Source of the DNA: an uncultured Roseovarius sp.
Lineage (GTDB): Bacteria > Pseudomonadota > Alphaproteobacteria > Rhodobacterales > Rhodobacteraceae
DNA length: 64,000 nucleotides
Assembly (NCBI RefSeq): GCF_947259555.1
Contig: NZ_CAMYMD010000025.1
Location: forward strand, 81,169-145,168
Direction of reading: 5' to 3'
Shown here: positions 22,363 through 32,388 of the stretch, one piece after another
How positions within the stretch are numbered: the first letter of the stretch is position 1
Layout: every line of letters starts with the position of its first letter
The notes under the pieces: model-generated
The model's input: only the letters and a program-made list of their open reading frames with translations
Told to the model about the DNA's origin: nothing
The model's database searches: none
Made by a program: the position numbers and the translations under genes

Positions 22363-22960
22363 GGGAAACTCCTGTGATGGCCATAATTACAGCATCGGCA
22401 TCCGTTTTACTCTTAGCAAGGTGCAGATCGAAAAACCACTTCCTTTGCGCAACTTCCAGTTCTTTCTTCCAGGTTGCTCCCTTGGGAAAGATCGCTGTTC
22501 CTGATCTTTTAAGGTGTCGGTCTGCGAATCCGAGGAGAGTATCTAGGTCAGCAAGCGCCCGTGCCGAAAGAACATCGGCATCGAGGCCATCAAGGGCCTC
22601 GATGCGGTCATTCAAAACCCTCGCGGAGATCCCAGTCTCTCGGATGACGGTTCGCAAAAAGGCGCATTTACGCGAGTCGCTTTCCACGAGTGTAACAGAC
22701 ATCGGCGATTTGCTTGCGCTAGCAAGGATGGCGATAACAAGGCCCGGAAATCCACCTCCGGATCCGATGTCGGCCCAATGGCCCGTTGGAGCGTTCATAA
22801 TCTCAGAGAGCTGAATGGAATCGATAAGATGCCGCGACCAGATATTATTGAGGCTATTCTTGGAAACAAGATTTATGGTCGGATTCCACTTTGCTAGCAA
22901 ATCCAAGTACACTTCCAACCGCTCCTTTGTTTCACGTGAAACATCAGGTTGTTCGGTCAT
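22340..22960 (-). CDS. rsmG: 16S rRNA (guanine(527)-N7)-methyltransferase RsmG (GidB)
   Basis: [43 protein letters not shown]; between mnmG and parA. Confidence 0.96.
   Translation of the reverse strand: MTEQPDVSRETKERLEVYLDLLAKWNPTINLVSKNSLNNIWSRHLIDSIQLSEIMNAPTGHWADIGSGGGFPGLVIAILASASKSPMSVTLVESDSRKCAFLRTVIRETGISARVLNDRIEALDGLDADVLSARALADLDTLLGFADRHLKRSGTAIFPKGATWKKELEVAQRKWFFDLHLAKSKTDADAVIMAITGVSRVRSNAP
22928..22943. promoter_or_regulatory. parS centromere site 1
   Basis: Exact 16-bp palindrome TGTTTCACGTGAAACA, inside the 5' coding end of rsmG. Confidence 0.93.
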
Positions 22961-24828
22961 GCTGTTTTAGCCCGATCACGGTGGCGAAGTTTAGCAAGGA
23001 TCAAGCTCAACGCTGCCGGGGTCATGCCCTCGACGCGACCCGCCTGCCCTATATTCTCCGGCCGAACGCGGGTGAGCTTGGACCGCAGTTCGCTAGAAAG
23101 ACCGTCAATAGAGCCATAGTCGAATTCTCTTGGAATTACATAGGCTTCGTCCCGCCTGAGCAGCTCGACATCCCGATTCTGACGTTCGATGTAATTTGCG
23201 TACAAAGCGTCTTTCTCAAGCTGGTCACGGGTGGTCTGATCTATCGCCGAAAAGGACGGGTTTAGGCGCATCAGGTCGTCAAAACCAACATCAGGAAACG
23301 CGAGTATTTGAAACGCAGACCGACGCGCGCCATCTTGGTTCACCTTCAGACCGATATCAGCCAAGTTACGAGGCGTATACGTGCAGCGATGCAACTCCTC
23401 CCGACCATTAACCAGCTTCTCCATCTTTTCCTCGAAAATGTGCCTGCGCTTTTCTCCGACACATCCAAACTGAACACCCGTTGGCGTCAATCTCTGGTCT
23501 GCATTATCAGCACGAAGCGACAGTCGGAATTCAGCCCTCGAGGTAAACATACGATAGGGCTCACTTACCCCTCTGGTGGTCAAATCATCAATCATAACCC
23601 CGATATAGCTATCCGTTCTGCTAAAGAATACGGGAGCCATGCCAAGCGATTCTCGCGCAGCGTTCATTCCAGCCACCACGCCTTGTGCCGCCGCTTCTTC
23701 GTAACCGGTTGTTCCATTTATCTGCCCGGCGAAATAAAGACCTGGAACGGACTTTACCGACAGCCGCGTGTCAAGAGACCTCGGGTCAACGTAGTCATAC
23801 TCGATGGCATAACCCGGCTGAAGGATTTTCGCCTTCTCAAGTCCAACAATCGACTGGACGTAGTCTTTCTGCACTTCTTCGGGAAGGGAAGTTGAAATAC
23901 CATTGGGATAAATCACATGGTCTGACAGACTCTCCGGCTCGAGAAATATCTGATGAGAGTGTTTGTCAGCGAACCGGACAACCTTATCTTCGATGGAGGG
24001 GCAGTACCGCGGCCCAACCCCGTCGATTTGGCCACCATACATAGCTGACCGATCAAGATTTTTCCTGATGATCGCGTGTGTCTTTTCGTTTGTATGGGTA
24101 ATCCCACAGGAGACTTGCCGCGCATGAGGCGTATTAGACAAAAAGGAAAAAAGAACGGGATCCTCATCACCCGGCTGAGCTTCAACACGCTGCCAATCAA
24201 TTGTACTGCCATCAAGGCGGGGTGGCGTTCCAGTCTTCAAACGCCCCAATCCAAGATCAAATTCATCAAGACGCCTCGCAAGACGTTCCGAGGGTTTATC
24301 ACCCATGCGGCCCCCCGGCCTTGAAACATCGCCGATGTGAATCATGCCGCGCAGGAACGTGCCAGTCGTCAGAATAACAGTCCCGGACGAAACCTCACTT
24401 CCATCGGAAAGACGCACTCCGGTAACCCGCGAGCCGTCCATAAGAAAATCAGCGGCTTCACCTTCAATGATTTCTAGTCCATCGCAGGCGTCCATTTCCC
24501 GCAACATTTCCTCGCGGTAAATTTTCCGGTCCGCCTGCGCACGCGGGCCTTGGACAGCCGGACCTTTACGCCGATTCAATAACCTGAACTGTATCCCTGC
24601 CCGGTCGGCAACACGCCCCATGACCCCATCGAGCGCGTCTATTTCCCGAACGAGGTGACCTTTTCCAAGACCCCCAATGGCCGGATTACAGGACATAACA
24701 CCAATTCCGCTCCGGTTTAACGTAATCAGCGCGGTGCGCGCGCCCATTCGGGCGGCCGCGTGAGCGGCATCACAGCCCGCATGGCCACCACCGATGACGA
24801 TGACATCAAAATGTTTCACGTGAAACAC
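22957..24828 (-). CDS. mnmG: tRNA uridine-5-carboxymethylaminomethyl synthesis enzyme MnmG (GidA)
   Basis: [32 protein letters not shown] motif; full-length GidA-type sequence. Confidence 0.97.
   Translation of the reverse strand: MFHVKHFDVIVIGGGHAGCDAAHAAARMGARTALITLNRSGIGVMSCNPAIGGLGKGHLVREIDALDGVMGRVADRAGIQFRLLNRRKGPAVQGPRAQADRKIYREEMLREMDACDGLEIIEGEAADFLMDGSRVTGVRLSDGSEVSSGTVILTTGTFLRGMIHIGDVSRPGGRMGDKPSERLARRLDEFDLGLGRLKTGTPPRLDGSTIDWQRVEAQPGDEDPVLFSFLSNTPHARQVSCGITHTNEKTHAIIRKNLDRSAMYGGQIDGVGPRYCPSIEDKVVRFADKHSHQIFLEPESLSDHVIYPNGISTSLPEEVQKDYVQSIVGLEKAKILQPGYAIEYDYVDPRSLDTRLSVKSVPGLYFAGQINGTTGYEEAAAQGVVAGMNAARESLGMAPVFFSRTDSYIGVMIDDLTTRGVSEPYRMFTSRAEFRLSLRADNADQRLTPTGVQFGCVGEKRRHIFEEKMEKLVNGREELHRCTYTPRNLADIGLKVNQDGARRSAFQILAFPDVGFDDLMRLNPSFSAIDQTTRDQLEKDALYANYIERQNRDVELLRRDEAYVIPREFDYGSIDGLSSELRSKLTRVRPENIGQAGRVEGMTPAALSLILAKLRHRDRAKTA
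24812..24827. promoter_or_regulatory. parS centromere site 2
   Basis: Exact 16-bp palindrome TGTTTCACGTGAAACA spanning the first codons of mnmG (MFHVKH). Confidence 0.93.
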
Positions 24829-24831
24829 CCT

Positions 24832-26121
24832 TCACTTCCCAAGACAAAAACTGGCGAAGATTTCATCAAGTATATGCTCGACACCAATACGACCTACCAA
24901 AGAATCAAGCGCTCGAATAGCCACTCTCAACTCTTCCGAGGCAATCTCTGCCAGACCCTCCCCGCGCGGCAATATGCGAGTAGCTTGTTCCAGCGCCTCA
25001 ACGCCCCGAATCATAGCATGCCGATGGCGTTCCCGCGTCGCAAGACCAACACCCGAGACCCTACTTTCCAACGTTGCGCGAATCTTCGCGATCAGCTCAG
25101 GAATCCCAACGCCCGTAGTGCCCGAAATCCCTTGTTCCCCTGTATCCAGCAAATCAGCCTTGGCTCTGATTACAATGTCCCCATCCCGCATTTCAAAATC
25201 CGGCTGAGATGGTCCGTCGACCAAATACACCCTAAGGTCAGCTCTTGCCGCCCTATCCCTTGCTCTAGCAATACCCATTGATTCGACAACATCATCTGTC
25301 TCACGCAGCCCCGCCGTATCAAGAAACGTGACCGGCAAGCCATCAAGATCCATCCGCACTTCGATGACATCCCGTGTTGTACCTGCGAACTCAGAGGTAA
25401 TCGCCGCCTCCCGACCAGCCAAAGTGTTCAAGAGGGTCGATTTTCCTACATTTGGCGCCCCGACTATCGCAACCTCAAAGCCACTTCGAACACGTTCCGC
25501 CGCCGAGATGCCAGCAATCTCTCGATCCAATTCATAGATAACGCTATCCACCAGATCAGTCACTTCAGGAGTCACATCAACCGGCACGTCCTCGTCGGCA
25601 AAATCTATGGTCGCCTCCAGCAGCGCTACAGCCCGTATCAATGACGTCCGCCAAGCCTCGCACTTTTCACCGAGCGCCCCAGAGAACAAACGCAGTGCTT
25701 GCTGCCTCTGCGCCTCCGTTTCTGCATCGATCAAATCCGCCAGCCCCTCGACCTGTGCTAGATCCAGACACCCATTTTCCAAAGCTCGTCGCGTAAATTC
25801 CCCTGGCTCCGCTGGCCGCAATCCTTCGATCCGACCAAGAGCCTGAAGAACAGCTGATACAACTGCAATACTGCCATGCAATTGAAACTCGACCGTTGAT
25901 TCGCCTGTGAAACTGGATTTCTCCGAAAACACCAGCACCAGCGCCTGATCCAGCCGATGCCCTTCCACATCATGCAATATTCGCAGCGTGGCCTGCCGTC
26001 TTTCTGGAATATCACCACACAGACGCTCGCAGGCCAAATGCGCATTCGGACCGCTTACGCGAACAACCGCGACACCAGCCTTACCGTGCGCTGTGGAAAG
26101 CGCATAGATCGTTTCCATCAC
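24832..26121 (-). CDS. mnmE: tRNA modification GTPase MnmE (TrmE)
   Basis: [22 protein letters not shown]1 [23 protein letters not shown]-terminal CIGK-type FCLGK. Confidence 0.96.
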   Translation of the reverse strand: MMETIYALSTAHGKAGVAVVRVSGPNAHLACERLCGDIPERRQATLRILHDVEGHRLDQALVLVFSEKSSFTGESTVEFQLHGSIAVVSAVLQALGRIEGLRPAEPGEFTRRALENGCLDLAQVEGLADLIDAETEAQRQQALRLFSGALGEKCEAWRTSLIRAVALLEATIDFADEDVPVDVTPEVTDLVDSVIYELDREIAGISAAERVRSGFEVAIVGAPNVGKSTLLNTLAGREAAITSEFAGTTRDVIEVRMDLDGLPVTFLDTAGLRETDDVVESMGIARARDRAARADLRVYLVDGPSQPDFEMRDGDIVIRAKADLLDTGEQGISGTTGVGIPELIAKIRATLESRVSGVGLATRERHRHAMIRGVEALEQATRILPRGEGLAEIASEELRVAIRALDSLVGRIGVEHILDEIFASFCLGK

Positions 26122-26146
26122 CGCGCCCCTAAAATCTCGACGATGA

Positions 26147-27418
26147 TCAGGTGTTCATCGAGTCGAAGAACTCCGAGTTTGTCTTTGTCTGCTTAAGCTT
26201 AGACAACAAGAACTCCACGGCATCCGTCGTGCCCATCGGGTTGAGTATGCGCCGGAGAACAAATGTCTTTTGCAGATCCAGCTTGTCGATCAGAAGATCT
26301 TCCTTTCGCGTTCCGGACTTAAGGATATCGATCGCGGGGAACACGCGCTTGTCTGCAACCTTACGATCCAGAACTATTTCAGAGTTACCCGTACCCTTGA
26401 ACTCTTCAAAAATCACCTCATCCATGCGGCTACCCGTATCGATCAGAGCCGTCGCTATAATCGTAAGAGACCCCCCCTCCTCAATATTTCGCGCAGCGCC
26501 AAAGAACCGCTTGGGCCTTTGCAAAGCGTTGGCATCCACACCACCGGTCAACACCTTGCCAGAGGATGGAACAACAGTATTGTAAGCTCTGCCCAGACGG
26601 GTGATCGAGTCGAGCAAAATCACGACATCCCTCTTATGCTCAACAAGGCGCTTGGCCTTCTCGATCACCATTTCCGATACTGCAACATGGCGCGTCGCCG
26701 GCTCATCGAACGTAGAACTCACGACTTCACCCTTCACAGAGCGCTGCATGTCCGTGACTTCTTCGGGCCTCTCGTCAATCAAAAGGACAATAAGATAACA
26801 TTCCGGGTGGTTCTTCTCGATACTGTTTGCGATATTCTGCAGAAGTACCGTCTTGCCCGTCCGCGGCGGCGCAACGATCAAAGAACGCTGTCCCTTGCCA
26901 ATCGGAGCAACCAGATCAATCACACGCGCTGAGCGATCCTTGATCGTCGGGTCCTCGATTTCCATTTTCAGACGTTCATCAGGATAAAGCGGCGTCAGGT
27001 TATCAAATGCAATCTTGTGGCGTGCGCGCTCAGGATCCTCGAAATTGATCTGCGTAACCGACGTAAGTGCAAAGTAACGCTCTGTCTCATCGGGCTGTTT
27101 CATCTGCCCTTCAATTGTATCGCCAGTGCGCAACGCATACTGACGAATCATTTCTGGCGAAACATAAATATCATCCGGACCTGGGAGGTAATTGGCTTCC
27201 GGAGAACGTAAAAACCCAAAGCCATCTTGCAAGACTTCAAGAACGCCATCCCCATAAACCGTCCAGTCGTCTTCCGCGCGCTCCTTAAGGATCGAGAACA
27301 TCATCTCACCCTTGCGCATCGTCGACGCGTTCTCGATCTCCAGCTCTTCGGCAATCGCCAACAGTTCCTTGGCGGTCAAGGCCTTCAAGTCAGACAAGTT
27401 CAAATGATCTTCGGACAT
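26147..27418 (-). CDS. rho: transcription termination factor Rho
   Basis: [40 protein letters not shown]. Confidence 0.97.
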   Translation of the reverse strand: MSEDHLNLSDLKALTAKELLAIAEELEIENASTMRKGEMMFSILKERAEDDWTVYGDGVLEVLQDGFGFLRSPEANYLPGPDDIYVSPEMIRQYALRTGDTIEGQMKQPDETERYFALTSVTQINFEDPERARHKIAFDNLTPLYPDERLKMEIEDPTIKDRSARVIDLVAPIGKGQRSLIVAPPRTGKTVLLQNIANSIEKNHPECYLIVLLIDERPEEVTDMQRSVKGEVVSSTFDEPATRHVAVSEMVIEKAKRLVEHKRDVVILLDSITRLGRAYNTVVPSSGKVLTGGVDANALQRPKRFFGAARNIEEGGSLTIIATALIDTGSRMDEVIFEEFKGTGNSEIVLDRKVADKRVFPAIDILKSGTRKEDLLIDKLDLQKTFVLRRILNPMGTTDAVEFLLSKLKQTKTNSEFFDSMNT

Positions 27419-27539
27419 TACGAATCCTATGATGGCATCCAGATAGGTGCCTCTGTCGGTAGATGATGGGAATTTACAGCGAACCCGGACGGGAGCTTGG
27501 CATCCTAATAGGCGCTATCGCACCAGTCGTCAATCAGAG

Positions 27540-27989
27540 TCAAAATTTGATCACGACAGAGAGCACAATAACAACCATTGCCAGCGTTGGAACTTCATTC
27601 ATAAGTCTGTGCTGACGCCCGCTAAGTGTATTCTCGCCTAGCGAAAATTCTTTGCGTCTCCTGCCGAGCCAAATATGAAACCACGTCATTACCACTATAC
27701 CGGCAAACTTGCTATATGGCCAAATTGAACCCCAATCTACAATTCCCGGCGTCATAACCAGAAATAGTCCAAAGATCCATGTCGCGATCATTGACGGATT
27801 CATTATGAACCGCAGAAGCTTGTATTCCATGATCTGAAAAACGGCGTCTTTACTGTCACCAAATTTGGATTGCTCCGTGTGGTAAACGAACAGCCGTGGC
27901 AAATAAAAGAGCCCTGCCATCCAAGTGATGACCGACATGATGTGAAATGCTTTTATCCAAGGATAAAGCATGGTCAGAAAATCAATCAT
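27540..27989 (-). CDS. hemJ: HemJ-type protoporphyrinogen oxidase (CopD-like membrane protein)
   Basis: WIKAFHIMSVITWMAGLFYLPRLFVYH, typical HemJ N-terminus; multi-TM. Confidence 0.88.
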   Translation of the reverse strand: MIDFLTMLYPWIKAFHIMSVITWMAGLFYLPRLFVYHTEQSKFGDSKDAVFQIMEYKLLRFIMNPSMIATWIFGLFLVMTPGIVDWGSIWPYSKFAGIVVMTWFHIWLGRRRKEFSLGENTLSGRQHRLMNEVPTLAMVVIVLSVVIKF

Positions 27990-28059
27990 CGAGCACTCCA
28001 GACGAGATCAGGTTTCTCTAATAATTATAAGAAAGATAAGAAAGATTGTAGTTTGATTT

Positions 28060-28410
28060 AGGCCAAGAAATTTCTGTGGATTATCATGTTATCAACAAGG
28101 TTATGCACCTGTGGACAGTTCGGTTAGTAATTTTTCAACCTCGTCATAATTAGCATAGTTGTACCACATAAAACATAATAAAAACAATAACTTAAATTGA
28201 TAAAATGAGTATAAAAACCAACAATTAATCTGTGTATTAATGGTTCAAGAATTGGGTTTTCCTTCGTTTTAAATTATCCTCGCCCACCGTGTATTACTTT
28301 CCTTGGTCGCTTAATGAACTGCGGCTTGTCCCCCGGTGGACGCTTTGGATGGATTCTCACGTAAATTGTTCATAAGGACATCATGTCGTTGTACGAAGGG
28401 TTATCCACAT
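28060..28410. other. oriC: candidate chromosomal replication origin (oriC)
   Basis: About 400-bp non-coding gap between hemJ and maf. Hand-counted GC is 14/60 at 28141-28200 and 15/60 at 28201-28260. DnaA-box-like sites: TGTGGATTA 28075-28083, TTATCAACA 28089-28097, TTATGCACC 28101-28109, perfect TTATCCACA 28401-28409. Flanked by genes near alphaproteobacterial origins and close to parAB/parS. Confidence 0.75.
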
Positions 28411-29008
28411 GGCCATGTCGATCACACTTGCCTCTGCGTCCGCCATCCGCCAAACGCTGCTAATGAACGCAGGTCTTGAATTTGATGTCATAAAACCGCG
28501 TGTTGACGAGATTGCGCTGCGAGACTCGATGATATCGGATGGTTGTCGCCCAAGAGAGATTGTTGATGCTCTCGCTGAAATGAAGGCGCTGCGCATAAGC
28601 TCAAAGCACCCGGAAAGGCTTGTGATCGGTTGCGATCAGGTGCTTGATCTAGAAGGGCAATTGCTCTCCAAGCCGGAAACGCTCGATATCGCTCGGAGAC
28701 AACTCCTGTCGTTACGAGGAAAACATCATGAGCTGTTATCCGCAGTCGTAGTCTGCGAGGCGGGCGCGCCAATCTGGCGCCATATCGGCCGCGCGCAACT
28801 GAGTGTCCGCAACTTTTCAGAGGATTGGCTGGATAGTTATTTAGATCGGAATTGGCCCCGGATTAGCGATAGTGTTGGAGCGTATAAGCTGGAAGAAGAA
28901 GGTGTCCGGCTTTTTTCACGAATTGACGGAGACTACTTCACCATTCTTGGGTTGCCTCTTCTGGATCTCTTGTCTTTTCTTACTCTCCGAGGAGACCTGC
29001 AAAAATGA
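28409..29008 (+). CDS. maf: Maf family nucleotide pyrophosphatase
   Basis: ITLASASAIRQTLLMNAGLEFDVIKPRVDE; position upstream of aroE. ATG 28409 or 28415. Confidence 0.92.
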   Translation: MAMSITLASASAIRQTLLMNAGLEFDVIKPRVDEIALRDSMISDGCRPREIVDALAEMKALRISSKHPERLVIGCDQVLDLEGQLLSKPETLDIARRQLLSLRGKHHELLSAVVVCEAGAPIWRHIGRAQLSVRNFSEDWLDSYLDRNWPRISDSVGAYKLEEEGVRLFSRIDGDYFTILGLPLLDLLSFLTLRGDLQK

Positions 29009-29838
29009 GTCACGAAAAAATACCCCTCGCTGGTGTGATAGGTTCTCCCATTGCACACTCGAAGTCCCCGCAACTTCACCGTCATTGGCTCAAAACTCTC
29101 GGTATTCCAGGGTATTACATCCCAATGGATGTGGCTTCTGATGATTTAGGAAATGTTTTGCAGACTTTGCCCAAGATGGGCTTCGTCGGCGTGAATATCA
29201 CCGTCCCCCATAAGGAGCGCGCGCTTGAGCTAGCCGATCTCGTCACCGATAGAGCGACATTGATCGGGGCTGCCAACACGCTCATATTTCGTAAGGATGG
29301 CAAGATTCACGCCGATAACACTGATGGATACGGATTCATTCAGAACCTTCATCAGAATGCACCAGATTGGGCCCCCAAAAGCGGACCAGCAGCCGTACTT
29401 GGGGCTGGCGGAGCTGCGCGCGCCGTTCTTGCCTCATTGCTGGATGCGGGTGTGCCTGAGATCATGATTGCCAACCGTACCCGTGTACGCGCGGAGGCAC
29501 TCCAATCCGAATTCGGAACGCGTCTCACCGTTGTCGATTGGGTACAGGCAGGCAACATGCTCGAAGAGGCCACGACAGTCGTGAACACGACATCGCTTGG
29601 AATGATAGGGCAGCCACCGCTTCGTATACCACTCGACGGCCTTCAAAAAGGAACTGTGGTCAATGATCTGGTCTACGCTCCTCTTAAGACGTCACTCTTG
29701 CTAGAGGCAGAGCGGGCCGGGTGCATCGCGGTGGATGGGCTTGGAATGCTTCTTCATCAGGCTGTGCCCGCGTTTGAGCGATGGTTCGGTACAAGACCGA
29801 GCGTCGATAGTGCGACCCGGGCAGCGGCGCTCAGATGA
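29005..29838 (+). CDS. aroE: shikimate dehydrogenase
   Basis: LAGVIGSPIAHSKSPQLHRHWL, VNITVPHKE, VLGAGGAARAVLASL. Confidence 0.96.
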   Translation: MSHEKIPLAGVIGSPIAHSKSPQLHRHWLKTLGIPGYYIPMDVASDDLGNVLQTLPKMGFVGVNITVPHKERALELADLVTDRATLIGAANTLIFRKDGKIHADNTDGYGFIQNLHQNAPDWAPKSGPAAVLGAGGAARAVLASLLDAGVPEIMIANRTRVRAEALQSEFGTRLTVVDWVQAGNMLEEATTVVNTTSLGMIGQPPLRIPLDGLQKGTVVNDLVYAPLKTSLLLEAERAGCIAVDGLGMLLHQAVPAFERWFGTRPSVDSATRAAALR

Positions 29839-30437
29839 GTTTTCTTATCGGCCTAACCGGCTCGATCGGGATGGGCAAATCAACGACGGCACGGATGTTT
29901 GCAGAAGAAGGGTGTGCATTGTGGGACGCTGACGCCGCAGTACATCGGCTCTATGCTAAGGGCGGCGCGGCGGTAAAACCGGTGTCAGCCCTTTATCCTG
30001 CGGCGATTGAAAATGATGCGGTATCGCGTTTCCAGCTCAAGCAGATCATCGCGCAAGATCCAAAAGCCTTGTCTCGAATCGAAAATCTCGTCCACCCGCT
30101 TGTGGCACAAGATCGTGCGAAGTTCATCCGTGATGAGCGCGTGAAGGGTACGGATATCATCGTTCTCGATGTCCCGCTCCTCTTCGAGACGGGGACGGAC
30201 CTTGAGATGGACGCGACTGTGACAGTCAGCGTGCCCTTTGAGGTACAACGTGCCCGCGTTTTGGAGCGTGGGACGATGACGCAAGAGCAGTTGGATAATA
30301 TACTGAAAAAACAAATGTCTGACCGTGAAAAACGCGCTAGGGCAGATTATGTGATTACCACCGATTCTCTTGATCACGCGCGTGATCAGGTACAGGACGT
30401 TCTAGCGAAGATCAGAGGCAGAATGAGACATGCGTGA
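29835..30437 (+). CDS. coaE: dephospho-CoA kinase
   Basis: FLIGLTGSIGMGKSTTARMFAEEG. Confidence 0.95.
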   Translation: MSFLIGLTGSIGMGKSTTARMFAEEGCALWDADAAVHRLYAKGGAAVKPVSALYPAAIENDAVSRFQLKQIIAQDPKALSRIENLVHPLVAQDRAKFIRDERVKGTDIIVLDVPLLFETGTDLEMDATVTVSVPFEVQRARVLERGTMTQEQLDNILKKQMSDREKRARADYVITTDSLDHARDQVQDVLAKIRGRMRHA

Positions 30438-31125
30438 AATCGTTCTGGATACCGAGACCACCGGTTTTGAGCCGGAAACAGGCGACAGGATAGTCGAAAT
30501 AGGTGCTGTTGAACTATACAATCATATGCCCACCGGCGTTACGTTTCACAAGTATATCAATCCACAGCGCGCCATGCCGGATGAAGCATTCGCAGTGCAT
30601 GGTCTGGGTGATGATTTCTTGCGAGACCAGCCCTTGTTCGCAGATGTCGCGGAGGAATTTCTGGATTTCGTGCGTGATGCCAAGCTTGTCATTCATAATG
30701 CGGCGTTTGACATGAAGTTTCTAAACGCCGAATTGGGATGGCTGAAATTACCTCAATTGCCTTGGGCTCAAGCCATTGACACGCTTGCAATTGCCCGAAG
30801 CAAATTTCCGGGTTCCCCTGCTTCCCTTGATGCACTGTGCCGGCGGTTTCAAATTGATAACTCGTCCCGCACCTTGCACGGTGCGCTGCTAGACTCGGAG
30901 ATACTTGCAGAAGTCTACTTGGAATTGATCGGTGGACGCCAACCGGATTTTGCTTTGTCTTCGGCGCAATCCGACCGCAGCCGCGACCCGAGTGAAAAAA
31001 CTGCCTGGCGTCCGAGTCCCAGACCTTCACCGTTGCCGACACGTCTTACCGATGAAGACTTAGCCGCCCATCAGGTTTTTGTAGACCGGATGGGCGACGC
31101 TGCCTTGTGGCGCAAGACGCGTTAG
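30430..31125 (+). CDS. dnaQ: DNA polymerase III epsilon subunit
   Basis: REIVLDTETTGFEPETGDRIVEIGAVEL, exonuclease motifs through HGALLDSEILAEVYLEL. Confidence 0.95.
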   Translation: MREIVLDTETTGFEPETGDRIVEIGAVELYNHMPTGVTFHKYINPQRAMPDEAFAVHGLGDDFLRDQPLFADVAEEFLDFVRDAKLVIHNAAFDMKFLNAELGWLKLPQLPWAQAIDTLAIARSKFPGSPASLDALCRRFQIDNSSRTLHGALLDSEILAEVYLELIGGRQPDFALSSAQSDRSRDPSEKTAWRPSPRPSPLPTRLTDEDLAAHQVFVDRMGDAALWRKTR

Positions 31126-31616
31126 GCGTCGGCCTTTTGCTCGGATGACTGAGCCTGCCTGCGCGCAATTTCGTTGCGATAAAGCTGGACAAAATCTATG
31201 TTTTCAAGATTGAGCGGCGGAAAACCACCATCGCGTGTGACATCACTGACGATACGGCGGATAAACGGGAAGATCATCCGCGGACATTCGATCAGAAGGA
31301 ACGGATGAAGCTGCTCATCCTGCACGCCTTCGATATGGAAAACGCCGACATATTCCATCTCCAGGACAAAAAGGACATCATCCGAATCCTTGTTCTTGGA
31401 GCTAATGTTGAGTTTGACCACCACCTCATACTGGTGTTCCGTGTTTCGCTTCTTCGCGTCGAGGTTGACCGCAACCTGCACATCTGGCTGGACATCGCCG
31501 CCGGTGCCGCGCTGAGCCAGCACATTTTCGAAGGACATGTCGCGGATGAATTGCGACAGGGTGTTCATCTTGATTTGCGGCGATTGCTGCGCCGCGCCAT
31601 TTTCCTGTTCGGCCAT
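31122..31616 (-). CDS. secB: protein-export chaperone SecB
   Basis: QFIRDMSFENVLAQRG...VFHIEGVQDEQLHPFLLIECPRMIFPFIRRIVSDVTRDGGFPPLNLENIDF. Confidence 0.96.
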   Translation of the reverse strand: MAEQENGAAQQSPQIKMNTLSQFIRDMSFENVLAQRGTGGDVQPDVQVAVNLDAKKRNTEHQYEVVVKLNISSKNKDSDDVLFVLEMEYVGVFHIEGVQDEQLHPFLLIECPRMIFPFIRRIVSDVTRDGGFPPLNLENIDFVQLYRNEIARRQAQSSEQKADA

Positions 31617-31698
31617 GAAAACCTCCTGATGGGAATAAGCCGCTTTTCACTTAGCAGGATGCCACCCGCGCCTCAATGGCTTAGAGTGCTGCAGTTGA

Positions 31699-32388
31699 CT
31701 ATCGATCCAGCCCGAACGACAGGCCCATGTCCCAAAACGCCACTTCGAGACGCGTCGCGGTGCTGAAACGGTCACACAATCTTGTCCATCCTGGCGTCAT
31801 CTCCGGCGTATCTCCTAACCGGCGTGCGACCGCCCCATCAAAGAGCGCGCCCGCGTCGCGGCAGACCTGCTGATACTCGTCGCCTGCATAGGTGGTGATC
31901 CAATCGGCATAGGGGTGATCGTCGGGCACCGGCCCCAGCCGCGCGCCGATCTCGCCATAGCCCATGACGCAGGGCGCAAGTGCTGCCAGCAGGTCAAGGA
32001 AATTCCCCGCATGCCCGGCATCGAGCACATAGCGCGTATAGGCGAGGTTGGCGGGGTGTTCCTCGGCATTGTAGAGGTCGTCCTCGCTTAGCCCCGCCTC
32101 GGCGCAGGTCTTTACGTGCAAGCTGAGTTCTTGGTTGACGAGTGCGTCCACCGTGGCCGCACAGGCGCGCATCTCTTCGAGCGCATCCGTCTTGGTCACG
32201 GCGAGTGCCCAGGCGCGGGCGAAATGGATGAGGAACACGTAATCCTGCACCAAGTAGCCGAGAAACGCCTTGCGCGGCAGCGTGCCCTCGCGCAGCCCTT
32301 CGACAAAGGCGTGATGGGTGTAGTCCGTCCAGACCGTCCCCGCCGCATCGCGCAGGCGGGGAAAGGTCGCTCCATAGGTGTCGGTCAT
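31699..32388 (-). CDS. tenA: TenA family aminopyrimidine aminohydrolase (thiaminase II)
   Basis: HHAFVEGLREGTLPRKAFLGYLVQDYVFLIHFARAWALA; in the thiamine cluster. Confidence 0.92.
   Translation of the reverse strand: MTDTYGATFPRLRDAAGTVWTDYTHHAFVEGLREGTLPRKAFLGYLVQDYVFLIHFARAWALAVTKTDALEEMRACAATVDALVNQELSLHVKTCAEAGLSEDDLYNAEEHPANLAYTRYVLDAGHAGNFLDLLAALAPCVMGYGEIGARLGPVPDDHPYADWITTYAGDEYQQVCRDAGALFDGAVARRLGDTPEMTPGWTRLCDRFSTATRLEVAFWDMGLSFGLDR

Noticed and set aside
23305-23315. Second copy of the GAGTATTTTTGG-type motif (GAGTATTTGAAAC)
   Set aside because: Lies within mnmG coding sequence and matches only a few bases; likely coincidental.
28224-28241. ATTAAT-CTGTGT-ATTAAT repeat as a CtrA box near oriC
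   Set aside because: The CtrA consensus is TTAA-N7-TTAA; here the spacer is 8 bp. Such repeats are also expected by chance in sequence this AT-rich.
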